Assembly (NCBI GenBank): GCA_947494205.1
Contig: CANLUH010000016.1
Coordinates: forward strand, 30,188-94,187
Length of the DNA: 64,000 nt
DNA from: an uncultured Flavobacteriaceae bacterium
GTDB taxonomy: Bacteria; Bacteroidota; Bacteroidia; Flavobacteriales; Flavobacteriaceae
Direction of reading: 5' to 3'
Shown piece by piece: positions 33,675-43,240 of this stretch. Within the stretch, counting starts at the first letter, position 1, and each line of letters starts with the position of its first letter. The notes beneath the pieces were generated by a model, which was given only the letters and a program-made list of their open reading frames with translations, did not search any database and was not told the DNA's origin. Both the position numbers and the translations under genes were made by a program.

Positions 33675-36230
33675 CTATTGTTTTATAAGTTTTACAACTC
33701 CTTTAGAGTTTTCCGATGTAATGGTCATAAAATACATTCCAGAAGCTGCTTGAGATAAATCTATAGCTTTAGTAGTACTCATATTAGATAAATCTAACGC
33801 TTTAATAAAACGCCCATTAATATCGTGTATTTCTGCTTTAACTAAATTAGTAGTGTTTACTTTTTCGATGTTAAACACACCATTAGAAGGGTTAGGATAT
33901 ACTTTAATAAGATTTTCTATCGCATTAAATTCTGCAACAGATAATACATAAGCACAGTTATATAACATTACCTCATCTACATACCAGCCGTCTCTACCAT
34001 TACAACCATCTGTTCCCAAATCAAACCTAAATTGGAATGTTGAATTTGCAGTAACTCCTAGAGACGATATATCTATAACACTTGTTCCCCAACTACTCGT
34101 AAGTGACCCTTCATCTGCACCGTGAAATGCGTCTTGTCCTCTTAATGGATTATCACTACCTGCAAGTACTAATGTACCATTATAAGCATTAGCTGTAAAT
34201 GCTGCTGTTGGTATGGCTTGCCATGCCCCGCCATCTAATTTATACTGCATATTACCTCCATCGTAGTCTGGTTCTGTATTTACATAATGATTAAATGCCA
34301 ATTCGTATGTACCTCCAGTAAAATCTGGTAATGTTACTTCTGGACTTGTAATAGATATTACTCCGTTTTCTAAATCTGCAGCACAGTCTCCAATCACAGG
34401 ATCAGTACCAAAAGCACCATTACCTGCTCTTCCCTTTGGTAGTGTATTTGTAACAACCCAGTCTCTATCTTGCCATGTTCCAGCATTCATTGGAGCTTGT
34501 TCAACAATCCATCCATCCATACCAGTTTCCCAATCTTCAAAAAAGATAGCATCGTCTGTAGAATTATCACATAAATCTGGAATTGGAGATAAAATAGTAT
34601 TAAATCCACATGAATCTGGATTAATTCTCATTTCTACTGCTAACACAGCTGCCACTACAGCATCTACATCTGCTTGAGTAATCATTTCTCCAGAAGGTCC
34701 AGCTGCAGTAGCTGTAGTTGTTAATCCTTCTAAATTAATACCTATTAAATCTGTTGCCGATGCTTCTAGAGCATCTGCCATAGTTCCAAAGTCACTAGTT
34801 GCTGTTAAATATTGAGATTGCGCTCTCCAAAAAATATGTGCTGCTTTTGTAAAACCTATAGCATTTACTACTTGTCCATTAAAGTTTCCTCCATCTACTA
34901 ATAATGCGTAAGCGTGATTTGGTATTCCTGAATTAATATGTACTCCACCAGAATCACCAGTAGAACACCAGTAAATTCCATCTGTAACTTTACCTGGATT
35001 ACCTAGACATGTAGGATCCCACATATCTCTAATAGCACCACCAAAAGCACTTGCATCTTCTCCAACCATCCATCTATCTGAACTTCCACATCCTGTTCTT
35101 AAAGAGTTATCATCATCTGCATCTTCGTATCCATTTAAGATATCTATAGTCTCTCCCCATATATCAGAAAACGACTCGTTTAATGCTCCAGATTGCCATT
35201 GGTAAATTAAACCACTAGTAAATTGAGTATATGCATGCCCCCATTCGTGAGCAATTACATCATCTGTTGCAGTTCCGTTACAGTAATTAGCTGTAGCTCC
35301 ATTCCAGTTTGCATTAGGACATGCAATATTTGGGTTGTTGTTTATAGTTCTCATTTGCGCATCAGCTCCATCGTAAGATGAGTAACCAAACACATTATCA
35401 AAAAAGTAGTATGTATGTGCAGATGCTTCTACTTCGTTTTGTTGCCATATTGTTAACGATCCAGGAAAAGCATCTCCTTCTTCCCAAACTGTATTAGCTA
35501 CATTAGCTTCGTAAACCACTCTGTCTAATACGTGAGCAATACCTGTAAACTGTTCTACTATTGTTCCGTCATGAGCATTTACAAATACAAATTCTCTAAC
35601 ATCATTAGTATTGGTAACCTCTACTTCGTATACTAAATATGTAGAACCAACAATACCTTGTGCTAATCCTTTAGGAAACACATAAAGTGTACTACTTTTT
35701 GCTATTAATGCATCTCCAGAAAAATTTAAATCTTGAGATTCTATAGTCTGTATAGCTTTAGCATTAGCTTCTCCTATTCCTAATGTAGGAGTAGCATCTA
35801 GTTTAATATTAGGAATATAGTTTCCATTTACAGACGTTAAGCGTTCTTGATTATTAAAATGGAAACGTAATTTACCATCATAAACTGGCACACCATTATA
35901 TTCTTGCTGAACTAAAACGTGTTTTAATCCATAATTATCTACTGATTCTTTTTTTAACGCTAATTTGTTTTTAGAAGTATCCATATTATATATAGATTTA
36001 TTAGCTTCTAAATAATTAAGTACTTTTTCGTAAGGTGTTTGCCCTTGAAGTCTTAAAGCGTTGTTTGCAGGAAATTTAATAAATTCAGGGATTCCGTAAT
36101 TATCATTAACAGTGACGGTAGCCTGAGTTTTGTTTTGAAACTCAGAAATAGCTTTTCGTGCATTTTGAGCAAACAAGGTTCCACTTGCTAACATTGCACA
36201 AAAAACTAAATAATTGTATTTTTTCATCAT
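33675..36230 (-). CDS. Secreted M4 (thermolysin-type) metalloprotease with type IX sorting signal
   Basis: An 851-residue protein. A signal peptide ends near AQN22. Residues 35-225 form the FTP and PepSY-like propeptide (LNYLEANKSIY, YNGVPVYDGKLRFHFN). The catalytic domain has HEWGH at 328-332, the zinc ligand Glu352 in NESFSD, and GGVHINSGIPNHAY. A jelly-roll-like ectodomain with FFEDWETGMDGWIVEQ and DGWYVDEVMLYNC follows. The last 75 residues (IKVYPNPSNGVFNIEK to GVVKLIKQ) are a type A sorting domain that directs export through the type IX system. It should act as an extracellular broad protease for nutrition. Confidence 0.93.
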   Translation of the reverse strand: MMKKYNYLVFCAMLASGTLFAQNARKAISEFQNKTQATVTVNDNYGIPEFIKFPANNALRLQGQTPYEKVLNYLEANKSIYNMDTSKNKLALKKESVDNYGLKHVLVQQEYNGVPVYDGKLRFHFNNQERLTSVNGNYIPNIKLDATPTLGIGEANAKAIQTIESQDLNFSGDALIAKSSTLYVFPKGLAQGIVGSTYLVYEVEVTNTNDVREFVFVNAHDGTIVEQFTGIAHVLDRVVYEANVANTVWEEGDAFPGSLTIWQQNEVEASAHTYYFFDNVFGYSSYDGADAQMRTINNNPNIACPNANWNGATANYCNGTATDDVIAHEWGHAYTQFTSGLIYQWQSGALNESFSDIWGETIDILNGYEDADDDNSLRTGCGSSDRWMVGEDASAFGGAIRDMWDPTCLGNPGKVTDGIYWCSTGDSGGVHINSGIPNHAYALLVDGGNFNGQVVNAIGFTKAAHIFWRAQSQYLTATSDFGTMADALEASATDLIGINLEGLTTTATAAGPSGEMITQADVDAVVAAVLAVEMRINPDSCGFNTILSPIPDLCDNSTDDAIFFEDWETGMDGWIVEQAPMNAGTWQDRDWVVTNTLPKGRAGNGAFGTDPVIGDCAADLENGVISITSPEVTLPDFTGGTYELAFNHYVNTEPDYDGGNMQYKLDGGAWQAIPTAAFTANAYNGTLVLAGSDNPLRGQDAFHGADEGSLTSSWGTSVIDISSLGVTANSTFQFRFDLGTDGCNGRDGWYVDEVMLYNCAYVLSVAEFNAIENLIKVYPNPSNGVFNIEKVNTTNLVKAEIHDINGRFIKALDLSNMSTTKAIDLSQAASGMYFMTITSENSKGVVKLIKQ

Positions 36231-36274
36231 TATGTAGTTTAAGTTATGCTAAAGTAGGTTTTTATTAAGCATAA

Positions 36275-36305
36275 AAAAACCTGAATTTGTTAAATTCAGG
36301 TTTTT
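36275..36305 (-). terminator. Terminator of ndk
   Basis: AAAAACCTGAATTT and AAATTCAGGTTTTT flank a 3-base loop just beyond the ndk stop. Confidence 0.7.
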
Positions 36306-36331
36306 AGTATATAAATAGTATTCTATTTTGT

Positions 36332-36751
36332 TTAGAACATTTCTCTTCCTGAGAAATGGAAAGCACCTTCTATTGCTGCATTCTCATCACTATCACTACC
36401 GTGTACTGCATTCTCTCCTATAGATGCTGCATATAATTTACGTATAGTTCCTTCTGCTGCTTCTGCTGGATTAGTAGCTCCAATTAAAGTTCTAAAATCT
36501 TCTACTGCATTATCTTTTTCTAAAATAGCAGCAACAATAGGACCTCTTGTCATGTACTCTACTAATTCACCAAAAAATGGTCTTTCTTTGTGTATAGCAT
36601 AAAAAGTTTCAGCATCTGCAGTTGTCATTTGAGTTAACTTCATTGCTACAACTCTAAATCCTGAAGCATTAATTTTTTCTAAGATTGCACCGATGTGTCC
36701 TTTTTCAACTGCATCAGGCTTAAGCATTGTAAATGTTCTATTTGTTGCCAT
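36332..36751 (-). CDS. ndk: Nucleoside-diphosphate kinase
   Basis: A 139-residue enzyme that balances nucleoside triphosphates. [38 protein letters not shown] and the phospho-histidine region [20 protein letters not shown] with catalytic His are all present. Length is normal. Confidence 0.97.
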   Translation of the reverse strand: MATNRTFTMLKPDAVEKGHIGAILEKINASGFRVVAMKLTQMTTADAETFYAIHKERPFFGELVEYMTRGPIVAAILEKDNAVEDFRTLIGATNPAEAAEGTIRKLYAASIGENAVHGSDSDENAAIEGAFHFSGREMF

Positions 36752-36889
36752 TGTATTCTAAAATATTAATATGTTTTATAATCTAATTTTAATCACTTAA
36801 AAAAAACGGTATTAACTACTGTTTTAAAAGTTGCCGCAAAAGTAATGTTTTTCTTTAAATTACTCATATAATCCAATATTAAAAAATTG

Positions 36890-36897
36890 TATCTTCG
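36890..36897 (+). promoter_or_regulatory. -7 box upstream of the DHH phosphoesterase
   Basis: TATCTTCG is a common flavobacterial variant of TAnnTTTG; it ends 6 bases before the ATG, so the transcript would be nearly leaderless. Confidence 0.35.
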
Positions 36898-36903
36898 TCG
36901 CCT

Positions 36904-37923
36904 ATGAGTTCACAAGATATTTCAGAAATAAAAGAGTTACTCTCTTCTCCAAAAAAAATAGTTATAATTCCGCATAAAAACCCAGACGGAGATGCCATAG
37001 GTTCTACACTGGGATTATTACATTATTTATTAAAGTTAAATCATAATGCAGTTGTTATTGCTCCTAATGATTTTCCCGATTTTTTAAAGTGGATTCCTAA
37101 ACAAGACACTATTTTAAAATACGAAACACAACAAAATGAAAGTGATGCATTAATTAATGAAGCAGACATTATGTTTACTTTAGATTTTAATGCTTTCCAT
37201 AGAACTGGTAATATGGAAACCATATTAACTAAAAGTAATGCTGTTAAAATTATGATTGACCATCACCAACAGCCAGACAACTATGCAAAATATATGTTTA
37301 GTGATGTTACTATGAGTTCTACTTGCGAAATGGTATATCATTTTCTAGATAAATTAGACGCCTTAGATAGTATCGATAAAAATTTAGCAACCTGTTTGTA
37401 TGTAGGTATAATGACAGACACTGGATCTTTTAGATTTCGTTCTACAACAAGTACGACACATACTATTATTGCTAATCTAATAGATAAAGGTGCTAATAAC
37501 ACTCAAATACATAATAATGTTTACGACACTAATAGTTATAATAGATTACAATTATTAGGTTGTGCTTTAAACAATTTAAAAATCATTCCAGAATCTCGTA
37601 CTGCTTACATTACTTTGTCTCAAAACGAGCTTCAAAAGTTAGATTATAAAAAAGGAGATACTGAAGGTTTTGTTAATTATGCCCTATCATTAAACAATGT
37701 TGTTTTTGCAGCTATTTTTATTGAAGACAAACAAAATAAAATTATAAAGATATCGTTACGATCTAAGGGCGATTTTTCTGTAAACGAATTATCTCGGACT
37801 CATTTTGAAGGCGGAGGACACACCAATGCTGCTGGCGGTAAAAGTGATTTAACTTTAAGCGAGACCGTTGATAAATTTATTAGTATATTACCCCAATATA
37901 ATAAAGTATTAAATAATGTATAG
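36904..37923 (+). CDS. DHH/DHHA1 phosphoesterase, NrnA-like
   Basis: A 339-residue protein. The DHH domain has PHKNPDGDAIGSTLGL with the first metal-binding Asp pair, DFNAFHRTGN, and the IMIDHHQQPD motif. MTDTGSFRF follows, then a DHHA1 domain ending HFEGGGHTNAAGGK. This is the NrnA type that degrades short oligoribonucleotides and pAp in the cytoplasm. The gldI start overlaps its end by 8 bases, so it is the first gene of an operon with two peptidyl-prolyl isomerases. Confidence 0.92.
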   Translation: MSSQDISEIKELLSSPKKIVIIPHKNPDGDAIGSTLGLLHYLLKLNHNAVVIAPNDFPDFLKWIPKQDTILKYETQQNESDALINEADIMFTLDFNAFHRTGNMETILTKSNAVKIMIDHHQQPDNYAKYMFSDVTMSSTCEMVYHFLDKLDALDSIDKNLATCLYVGIMTDTGSFRFRSTTSTTHTIIANLIDKGANNTQIHNNVYDTNSYNRLQLLGCALNNLKIIPESRTAYITLSQNELQKLDYKKGDTEGFVNYALSLNNVVFAAIFIEDKQNKIIKISLRSKGDFSVNELSRTHFEGGGHTNAAGGKSDLTLSETVDKFISILPQYNKVLNNV

Positions 37924-38455
37924 AGTCTTTCTAGTTTGTATAATAATAGGTCTAACGGTTAGTTGTAAATCGCCAGAACCTCGCAAACCTGTTTCGGTAA
38001 AATCTGGTTCTTTTTTCGATGAATCTATAGCCCGAAATAAAAAACTATACGAGACAGAAAAGGCTAAAATTTTAGATATTATAGCCAATAGTAAAGAAGA
38101 TAAGTATATTGCTTCAGAAAATGGTTTTTGGTATGCCTTTCAAAATAAAATAGAATCCGATAGTTTAAAAACACCAAAATTTGGTGACATCGTAAACTTT
38201 AATCATAATATTTCTAGTTTAAATGGCACTATTATTTACTCTAAAGAAGAATTAAAAACGCGTAATTACGCGATGGATAAAGAAGAACTTTTTACAGGTT
38301 TAAGAGAGGGTTTAAAACTTATGAAAGCAGGAGAAACTGCAACTTTTATTTTTCCTTCTCAAAAAGCTTACGGTTATTATGGCGATGAAAATAAAATTGG
38401 TACTAATACGCCAATAATTAGTAAAGTTACTGTAAATTCGATAACCCAAAAGTAA
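37916..38455 (+). CDS. gldI: GldI-type peptidyl-prolyl isomerase lipoprotein
   Basis: A 179-residue lipoprotein (LTVSC lipobox near residue 17). The C-terminal half is an FKBP domain: FGDIVNFNHNISSLNGTIIY, LFTGLREGLKLMKAGETATFIFPSQKAYGYYGD. Size and architecture match gliding-motility protein GldI, which helps fold type IX secretion or gliding components in the envelope. It overlaps the DHH gene, and the next isomerase follows after 2 bases. Confidence 0.82.
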   Translation: MYRVFLVCIIIGLTVSCKSPEPRKPVSVKSGSFFDESIARNKKLYETEKAKILDIIANSKEDKYIASENGFWYAFQNKIESDSLKTPKFGDIVNFNHNISSLNGTIIYSKEELKTRNYAMDKEELFTGLREGLKLMKAGETATFIFPSQKAYGYYGDENKIGTNTPIISKVTVNSITQK

Positions 38456-38457
38456 CA

Positions 38458-39600
38458 ATGAATACAATGAATAAATTAAAACACTCTATGAAAATTTTTA
38501 TGATTGCATTATTGGTAACGCTAACTTCTGCCTCTTGCCAAGATAAATATCCCGATTTAGGAGACGGATTATATGCCGAGATTACTACTAACAAAGGTAT
38601 AATGGTCGCTAAACTTAACTATGATAAAGCACCTGTTACTGTTGCAAACTTTGTATCCCTTGCCGAAGGAACAAATACAAAAGTAGACAGCGCTTACATT
38701 GGTAAAAAGTTTTACGACGGACTTATTTTCCACAGAGTTATGGACAAGTTCATGATTCAAGGTGGTGACCCGTTATCTACTGGAGCAGGAAATCCTGGCT
38801 ACAGATTTAAAGATGAAATTAATGAAGCAAAACACGATAAGCCAGGAATTTTATCTATGGCGAATTCTGGACCTGCAACTAACGGTTCTCAATTTTTTAT
38901 CACTGAAGTACCAACACCGCATTTAAATCCTAAACATACTGTATTTGGAGAATTAGTTATAGGACTAGATGTACAAGACATTATTTCTAATGTACAAACT
39001 GCTGGATCAAACAAACCAGTTGATGATGTGGTTATGCAATCTGTTATTATTATTAGAAAAGGTAGCGATGCTAAAAAGTTTAAAGCCGCTAAAGTTTTTG
39101 ACGATTATTTCATTGAATTAGAAACAGAAAAAAAGAAAGCAGAAGAACAACTTGAAAATGCAAAAAACAAGTTTGTTAAAGACAACGAAAACTTACAAGG
39201 AGAAGTTAATCGTTTAGCTTCAGGAGTTGTTATGATTATGACCAATGAAGGGTCTTCGATAACACCAACTGTACAAGATAAAGTTTTAGTAAACTATGCT
39301 GGTTTCTTAGAAGATGGTACTTTATTTGATACTAACATTATGGAAGTTGCTAAGCAATTTGGAAAATACGATGAACGCTTTGAAAAACAAGGTAAATATA
39401 ATCCTTTTCCAATGCAATATAGCCCACAAGCTAGATTAGCTCCAGGGTTTAGAGAAGCATTATTAAATATGAATGTAGGAGATAAGTCTCGTATTTTTAT
39501 CCCTTCGTTTTTAGGATATGGTAATAGAGATTACGGGCCAGTTCCTGCAAATTCAAATCTTGTATTTGATATAGAGATTATTGACATCGAAAAAAAATAA
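38458..39600 (+). CDS. Fused cyclophilin-FKBP peptidyl-prolyl isomerase lipoprotein
   Basis: A 380-residue protein with a lipobox (SASC). Residues 40-200 are a cyclophilin domain (MVAKLNYDKAPVTVANFVSL, FHRVMDKFMIQGGDP, NGSQFFITEVPTPHLNPKHTVFG). A charged helical linker (about 215-250) precedes a C-terminal FKBP domain (VLVNYAGFLEDGTLFDTNI, LAPGFREALLNMNVGDKSRIFIP, LVFDIEIIDIE). Two unrelated isomerase folds in one chain suggest a periplasmic folding chaperone. ATG codons at the first and fourth positions are both possible starts. Confidence 0.9.
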   Translation: MNTMNKLKHSMKIFMIALLVTLTSASCQDKYPDLGDGLYAEITTNKGIMVAKLNYDKAPVTVANFVSLAEGTNTKVDSAYIGKKFYDGLIFHRVMDKFMIQGGDPLSTGAGNPGYRFKDEINEAKHDKPGILSMANSGPATNGSQFFITEVPTPHLNPKHTVFGELVIGLDVQDIISNVQTAGSNKPVDDVVMQSVIIIRKGSDAKKFKAAKVFDDYFIELETEKKKAEEQLENAKNKFVKDNENLQGEVNRLASGVVMIMTNEGSSITPTVQDKVLVNYAGFLEDGTLFDTNIMEVAKQFGKYDERFEKQGKYNPFPMQYSPQARLAPGFREALLNMNVGDKSRIFIPSFLGYGNRDYGPVPANSNLVFDIEIIDIEKK

Positions 39601-39620
39601 AGTATAAATTATATTCTTAA

Positions 39621-39655
39621 AAAAGCCTTCAGAAATGAAGGCTTTTTTTATTTTA
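39621..39655 (+). terminator. Terminator of the DHH-gldI-PPIase operon
   Basis: AAAGCCTTCA and TGAAGGCTTT pair around GAAA and are followed by a T-run. Confidence 0.75.
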
Positions 39656-39684
39656 GAGCAATCTTAACGAAATAAAATAATAGT

Positions 39685-40659
39685 ATGAGTAAAACAGTAA
39701 ACTGGGGAATCATTGGCTTAGGAAATATTGCAAATACTTTTGCTAAAGATTTACTACTTTCTAATACAGGCAACTTATATGCCGTAGCATCTAGAAATCT
39801 AGAAAAAGCAAAACAGTTTAGTAAAAAACACAATGCGGCTGTTTATTACGATACATACGAAGCTTTAACAAATGACCCAAACGTAGATGTCGTTTACATA
39901 GCTACACCTCATGCTTTACATTTTGAAAACACCATGTTATGTTTTAGTAAAAACAAGGCTGTTCTTTGTGAGAAACCTATGGGACTTAATACTAATCAAG
40001 TAGAAAGCATGATAAAAGAAGCTAAATCTAAAAACTTATTCTTCATGGAAGGTATTTGGACACGTTTTATACCAGCTACAGAAAAATTATTAGAACTCAT
40101 AAAACAAGATGTAATAGGAGACATCGTTTCTATACAAGCCGATTTTGGTTTTAAAGCCGATATAGATTTTGAAGGTCGATTATTCAACAAAAAATTAGGT
40201 GGCGGTGCTTTATTGGATATCGGTATCTATCCAATATATTTAAGTTTATTGTTACTAGGTGCTCCTAAAGACATAAAAGCTATGGCTAGAATGACAGAAA
40301 CTGAAGTTGATAGTTACTGCGCGATGCTCTTTAATTATAGCAATAAGGCAGTAGCTAACTTAGAATGCACTATTGAAGCCAATACACCAATAGAGGCTAT
40401 TATTTATGGTAGCAAGGGACATATTAAACTTCACAAAGAATTCTTTTTCACCAGCCAACTAACAATTGAAAAAGATGGCATTACAAAAACTATTAATTTA
40501 GAAAAAACAGGAACTGGATATTTCCATGAAATTGAAGAAGTAAATTATTGTATAAACAATAATCTTAAAGAAAGCTCCAAAGTTTCTCTTGACACAAGTC
40601 TAGAGCTAATTACGATTATAGATCGCGTAAAAACATTAATAGGATTACATTATCACTAA
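39685..40659 (+). CDS. Gfo/Idh/MocA family oxidoreductase
   Basis: A 324-residue NAD(P)-dependent dehydrogenase-like protein. NWGIIGLGNIANTFAKDLL is the Rossmann loop, DVVYIATPHALHFENTMLC and VLCEKPMGLN are diagnostic (EKP catalytic lysine), and LGGGALLDIGIYPIYLSLLLLG has the Dx3G-I-Y element. It resembles trans-1,2-dihydrobenzene-1,2-diol dehydrogenase or sugar dehydrogenases of the family; the substrate cannot be told. Confidence 0.88.
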   Translation: MSKTVNWGIIGLGNIANTFAKDLLLSNTGNLYAVASRNLEKAKQFSKKHNAAVYYDTYEALTNDPNVDVVYIATPHALHFENTMLCFSKNKAVLCEKPMGLNTNQVESMIKEAKSKNLFFMEGIWTRFIPATEKLLELIKQDVIGDIVSIQADFGFKADIDFEGRLFNKKLGGGALLDIGIYPIYLSLLLLGAPKDIKAMARMTETEVDSYCAMLFNYSNKAVANLECTIEANTPIEAIIYGSKGHIKLHKEFFFTSQLTIEKDGITKTINLEKTGTGYFHEIEEVNYCINNNLKESSKVSLDTSLELITIIDRVKTLIGLHYH

Positions 40660-40675
40660 ATAAATAACAAAAAAA

Positions 40676-40706
40676 ACCCATCTAAATAACCTAGATGGGC
40701 TTTTTT
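40676..40706. terminator. Bidirectional terminator
   Basis: CCCATCTA and TAGATGGG surround a 7-base loop, with A and T runs outside, between two converging genes. Confidence 0.75.
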
Positions 40707-40728
40707 AATTATAATTAAGTTTATCACT

Positions 40729-41430
40729 CTACTTTTTCTCCTCTACTTTTATTTTATCTACAAAAGCTTGCAGTTTTTTACCGTAAAGAGATGTTTTTAT
40801 TTCTGGAGTTAACGAATTATTAATAGTATCTAATAACTTTATGTTAGCATTATAAAGTTCTGTCAATGCTAAATAAGGAGCCACTTCACTATCCTTATTA
40901 TTAATTGCAAAGTTTACTGTATATAAATATTTTCGCTTTTCTAAACCTTCATGCATTTTCCTAGTCTTATCTGCTAAAGTTGTATCATTTGCTTTAAAAG
41001 CTTCAAAATTTTCTTTAATTAGCTCTAAATTCTTATTATTAAATTTAGACATCATTTTTAAATAATCTTCTAAAACCTCTTGTTGTTTAGAACCTTTAAT
41101 TTTCGCTCCAAATGCAAAATTGTCTAAAGTTGTATTAATTTCTGTAACGCCTTTATCTGCAAAAAAAGAAATGCGCTCATCTTTATTATCATTTTTATCT
41201 AAATAAATAAAATATAATTCCGGCACACCAGCAGCTGTTTCTAATTGAAATTGAGCATCCCCGTTAATAACCGTAGAATCTACAGCTACTAAAACAGAAT
41301 CTTTTGCTTTTTTTAAATAAAGAGTTCCTTTTTTTAGTCCTTTTACGTTTCCTTTTACAATTAACTTACTATTATCAGTCCCACAAGAAAAGATAAATAG
41401 TAAGCTAAAAAATACTAGTAGTTTTTGCAT
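40729..41430 (-). CDS. DUF4369 lipoprotein
   Basis: A 233-residue protein with lipobox FSC near residue 16. The N-terminal KLIVKGNVKGLKKGTLYLKK strand pattern with DSTVINGDAQFQLE is the DUF4369 domain, usually found before a thioredoxin-like domain. Here the C-terminal part is helical (about 120-233) with no CxxC, so it is a stand-alone form. Function unknown; envelope location expected. Confidence 0.8.
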   Translation of the reverse strand: MQKLLVFFSLLFIFSCGTDNSKLIVKGNVKGLKKGTLYLKKAKDSVLVAVDSTVINGDAQFQLETAAGVPELYFIYLDKNDNKDERISFFADKGVTEINTTLDNFAFGAKIKGSKQQEVLEDYLKMMSKFNNKNLELIKENFEAFKANDTTLADKTRKMHEGLEKRKYLYTVNFAINNKDSEVAPYLALTELYNANIKLLDTINNSLTPEIKTSLYGKKLQAFVDKIKVEEKK

Positions 41431-41482
41431 TTGTAATCTTAAAATTTAGTTCCGCAAATATGCTATAAATTATTATTAAAAA

Positions 41483-42793
41483 CTAGCTTGCAGAAGCCAA
41501 TTGCATTAAAATTGTACAACCAATAGCAGCAATGGTACCTACAGCGTACCCAAATACGGCTAATAATACGCCTACTGTTGCTAAAGAAGGATGAAATGCA
41601 GAGGCTACAATTGGTGCCGAAGCAGCACCACCTACGTTAGCTTGACTACCTACGGCTAAGAAAAAGTATGGCGCCTTTATTATTTTAGCAACTCCTATTA
41701 ATAATAAAGCATGAATACTCATCCATACCGCACCAATAGCAATTAAACCTACATTGTCGAAAATAAGTGTTAAATCCATTTTCATCCCAATAGAAGCCAC
41801 TAGTATGTATATAAATACACTTCCAAATTTACTTGCACCTGCCCCTTCGTAATTTTTAGCTTTAGTATATGATAACAGAATGGCTATTAATGTAGATATA
41901 CTTATCATCCAAAAGAATTTAGATCCTAAGAATGTAAATATATTTCTTGTAGTTTGAGACGCTATATTACTCACAAACTCTTCAAAGAACGGTGCTAAGT
42001 AATTAGAACATAAATGCGAAAAACTTACTGCACCAAATGCAATAGCACCCATAATCATAATATCGGTTAATGATGGATTTCTTTTCACTTTTTCTGAAAA
42101 CGTAGACATCTTCTCTTTTAAACTTTCTATAGAAGACGTGTCTGCTTTTAACCAAGAATTAATTGCTTTACGTTTACCAATACCTATAAGTAATAAAGCC
42201 ATCCAAACGTTTGCAATTACAATATCTACAAACACCATGCCTCCATATAACTTCTGGTTATAACCATAAATCTCTAACATAGCAGTTTGGTTTGCTCCAC
42301 CTCCAATCCAGCTTCCCGCCAAAGTAGACAATCCTCTCCAAACAGCATCTGGGCCTATACCTCCAACTGTTTCTGGAGACACAATAGAAATTAAAAAGAT
42401 AGCTATTGGACCTCCAATAATAATACCTACAGTACCAGTAATGAACATTATTAGTGCTCGCCAACCCAGATTAAACACTCCTTTTAAATCTATACTAAGA
42501 GTCATTAATACTAAAGCGGCAGGAAGTAAATAACGACTTGCTACATAGTAAAGACTTGATTTATGCTGAACAACTTCTCCAGCTTTATCAACAGTCTCCC
42601 ATTCTGGAGCTATAAGTCCTACTGTCGTAAATACGGCAGGAATCATGTAGGCTAAAAATAGCCCTGGAACAATTTTATAAAATTTTGGCCAGAACCCTGT
42701 TTTAATAGATTCTGTATAAAATACAGCGCCTAAAGCAAGCATTAATAATCCAAATACTATTGTATCGTCTGTAAATAGTGGTGCGTTTTCCAT
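41483..42793 (-). CDS. DUF819 family membrane protein
   Basis: A 436-residue protein with about eleven membrane helices. Motifs include FWPKFYKIVPGLFLAYMIPA, GGIGPDAVWRGLSTLAGSWIGGGANQTAMLEIYG, and near the end VGGAASAPIVASAFHPSLATVGVLLA. The repeated Gly-rich GGxAN-like segments suggest an inverted-repeat transporter, in line with the unassigned DUF819/YjcL family. Substrate unknown. Confidence 0.87.
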   Translation of the reverse strand: MENAPLFTDDTIVFGLLMLALGAVFYTESIKTGFWPKFYKIVPGLFLAYMIPAVFTTVGLIAPEWETVDKAGEVVQHKSSLYYVASRYLLPAALVLMTLSIDLKGVFNLGWRALIMFITGTVGIIIGGPIAIFLISIVSPETVGGIGPDAVWRGLSTLAGSWIGGGANQTAMLEIYGYNQKLYGGMVFVDIVIANVWMALLLIGIGKRKAINSWLKADTSSIESLKEKMSTFSEKVKRNPSLTDIMIMGAIAFGAVSFSHLCSNYLAPFFEEFVSNIASQTTRNIFTFLGSKFFWMISISTLIAILLSYTKAKNYEGAGASKFGSVFIYILVASIGMKMDLTLIFDNVGLIAIGAVWMSIHALLLIGVAKIIKAPYFFLAVGSQANVGGAASAPIVASAFHPSLATVGVLLAVFGYAVGTIAAIGCTILMQLASAS

Positions 42794-42834
42794 TTAGTTA
42801 GTTTTTATATCTGCAAAGTAGCAAAATAAACGGC

Positions 42835-42866
42835 ATAAAAAAAGCGACTGTATTAAGAGTCGCTTT
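42835..42866 (-). terminator. Terminator of the SPFH operon
   Basis: AAAGCGACT and AGTCGCTTT form a 9-bp stem; one arm lies inside the last codons of the ribbon-helix-helix gene, and a T-run follows on the minus strand. Confidence 0.7.
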
Positions 42867-43038
42867 CATTTTCATTAGTACTTTTAGGTTTTGGTTCCCG
42901 TTTGGCTTCTTTTAAGGTTTTCATTAAAATCCATTCTATCTGCCCATTGGTACTTCTAAACTCGTCCGAAGCCCATTTTTCTATAGCTTTAAGCATATCT
43001 TCATTTATTCGCAACGCGAAAGCTTTCTTCTTAGCCAT
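42853..43038 (-). CDS. Arc-like ribbon-helix-helix protein
   Basis: A 61-residue protein: KKAFALRINEDMLKAIEKWA gives the DNA-binding strand and first helix, STNGQIEWILMKTLKEAKRE the second helix, and the tail is charged and low in complexity. Proteins of this type occur beside SPFH genes in many genomes. It could bind DNA as a dimer and regulate this operon, but no operator was seen. Confidence 0.75.
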   Translation of the reverse strand: MAKKKAFALRINEDMLKAIEKWASDEFRSTNGQIEWILMKTLKEAKREPKPKSTNENESDS

Positions 43039-43067
43039 TTTATAGAGTTTACTTTTCTTTTAAAGTG

Positions 43068-43238
43068 TTATCTGTTTTTATTTCTTTCAAATATAATATA
43101 AACTATTGCACCAAGTTGATTAGCAGTTATTGTAATAACATTCCAGCCATCTTTAGCATGCTTATTTAGTATATCTTCTAATTTACCAACTTTATTTCTC
43201 ATTCCTAAAGCTGGAGTAATTGCTTTATATTCTTTCAT
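43068..43238 (-). CDS. DUF4177-like small protein
   Basis: A 56-residue gene starts at 43236-43238 and ends at 43068. The product begins MKEYKAITPALGMRN, continues KVGKLEDILNKHAKDGWNV and ends VYIIFERNKNR. The opening E-Y-K strand, the LN-x3-K-DGW helix and the closing I-FER strand are the DUF4177 pattern. It lies 2 bases after the SPFH gene and 29 bases before the ribbon-helix-helix gene, so the three form one operon. Function unknown. Confidence 0.8.
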   Translation of the reverse strand: MKEYKAITPALGMRNKVGKLEDILNKHAKDGWNVITITANQLGAIVYIIFERNKNR

Positions 43239-43240
43239 TA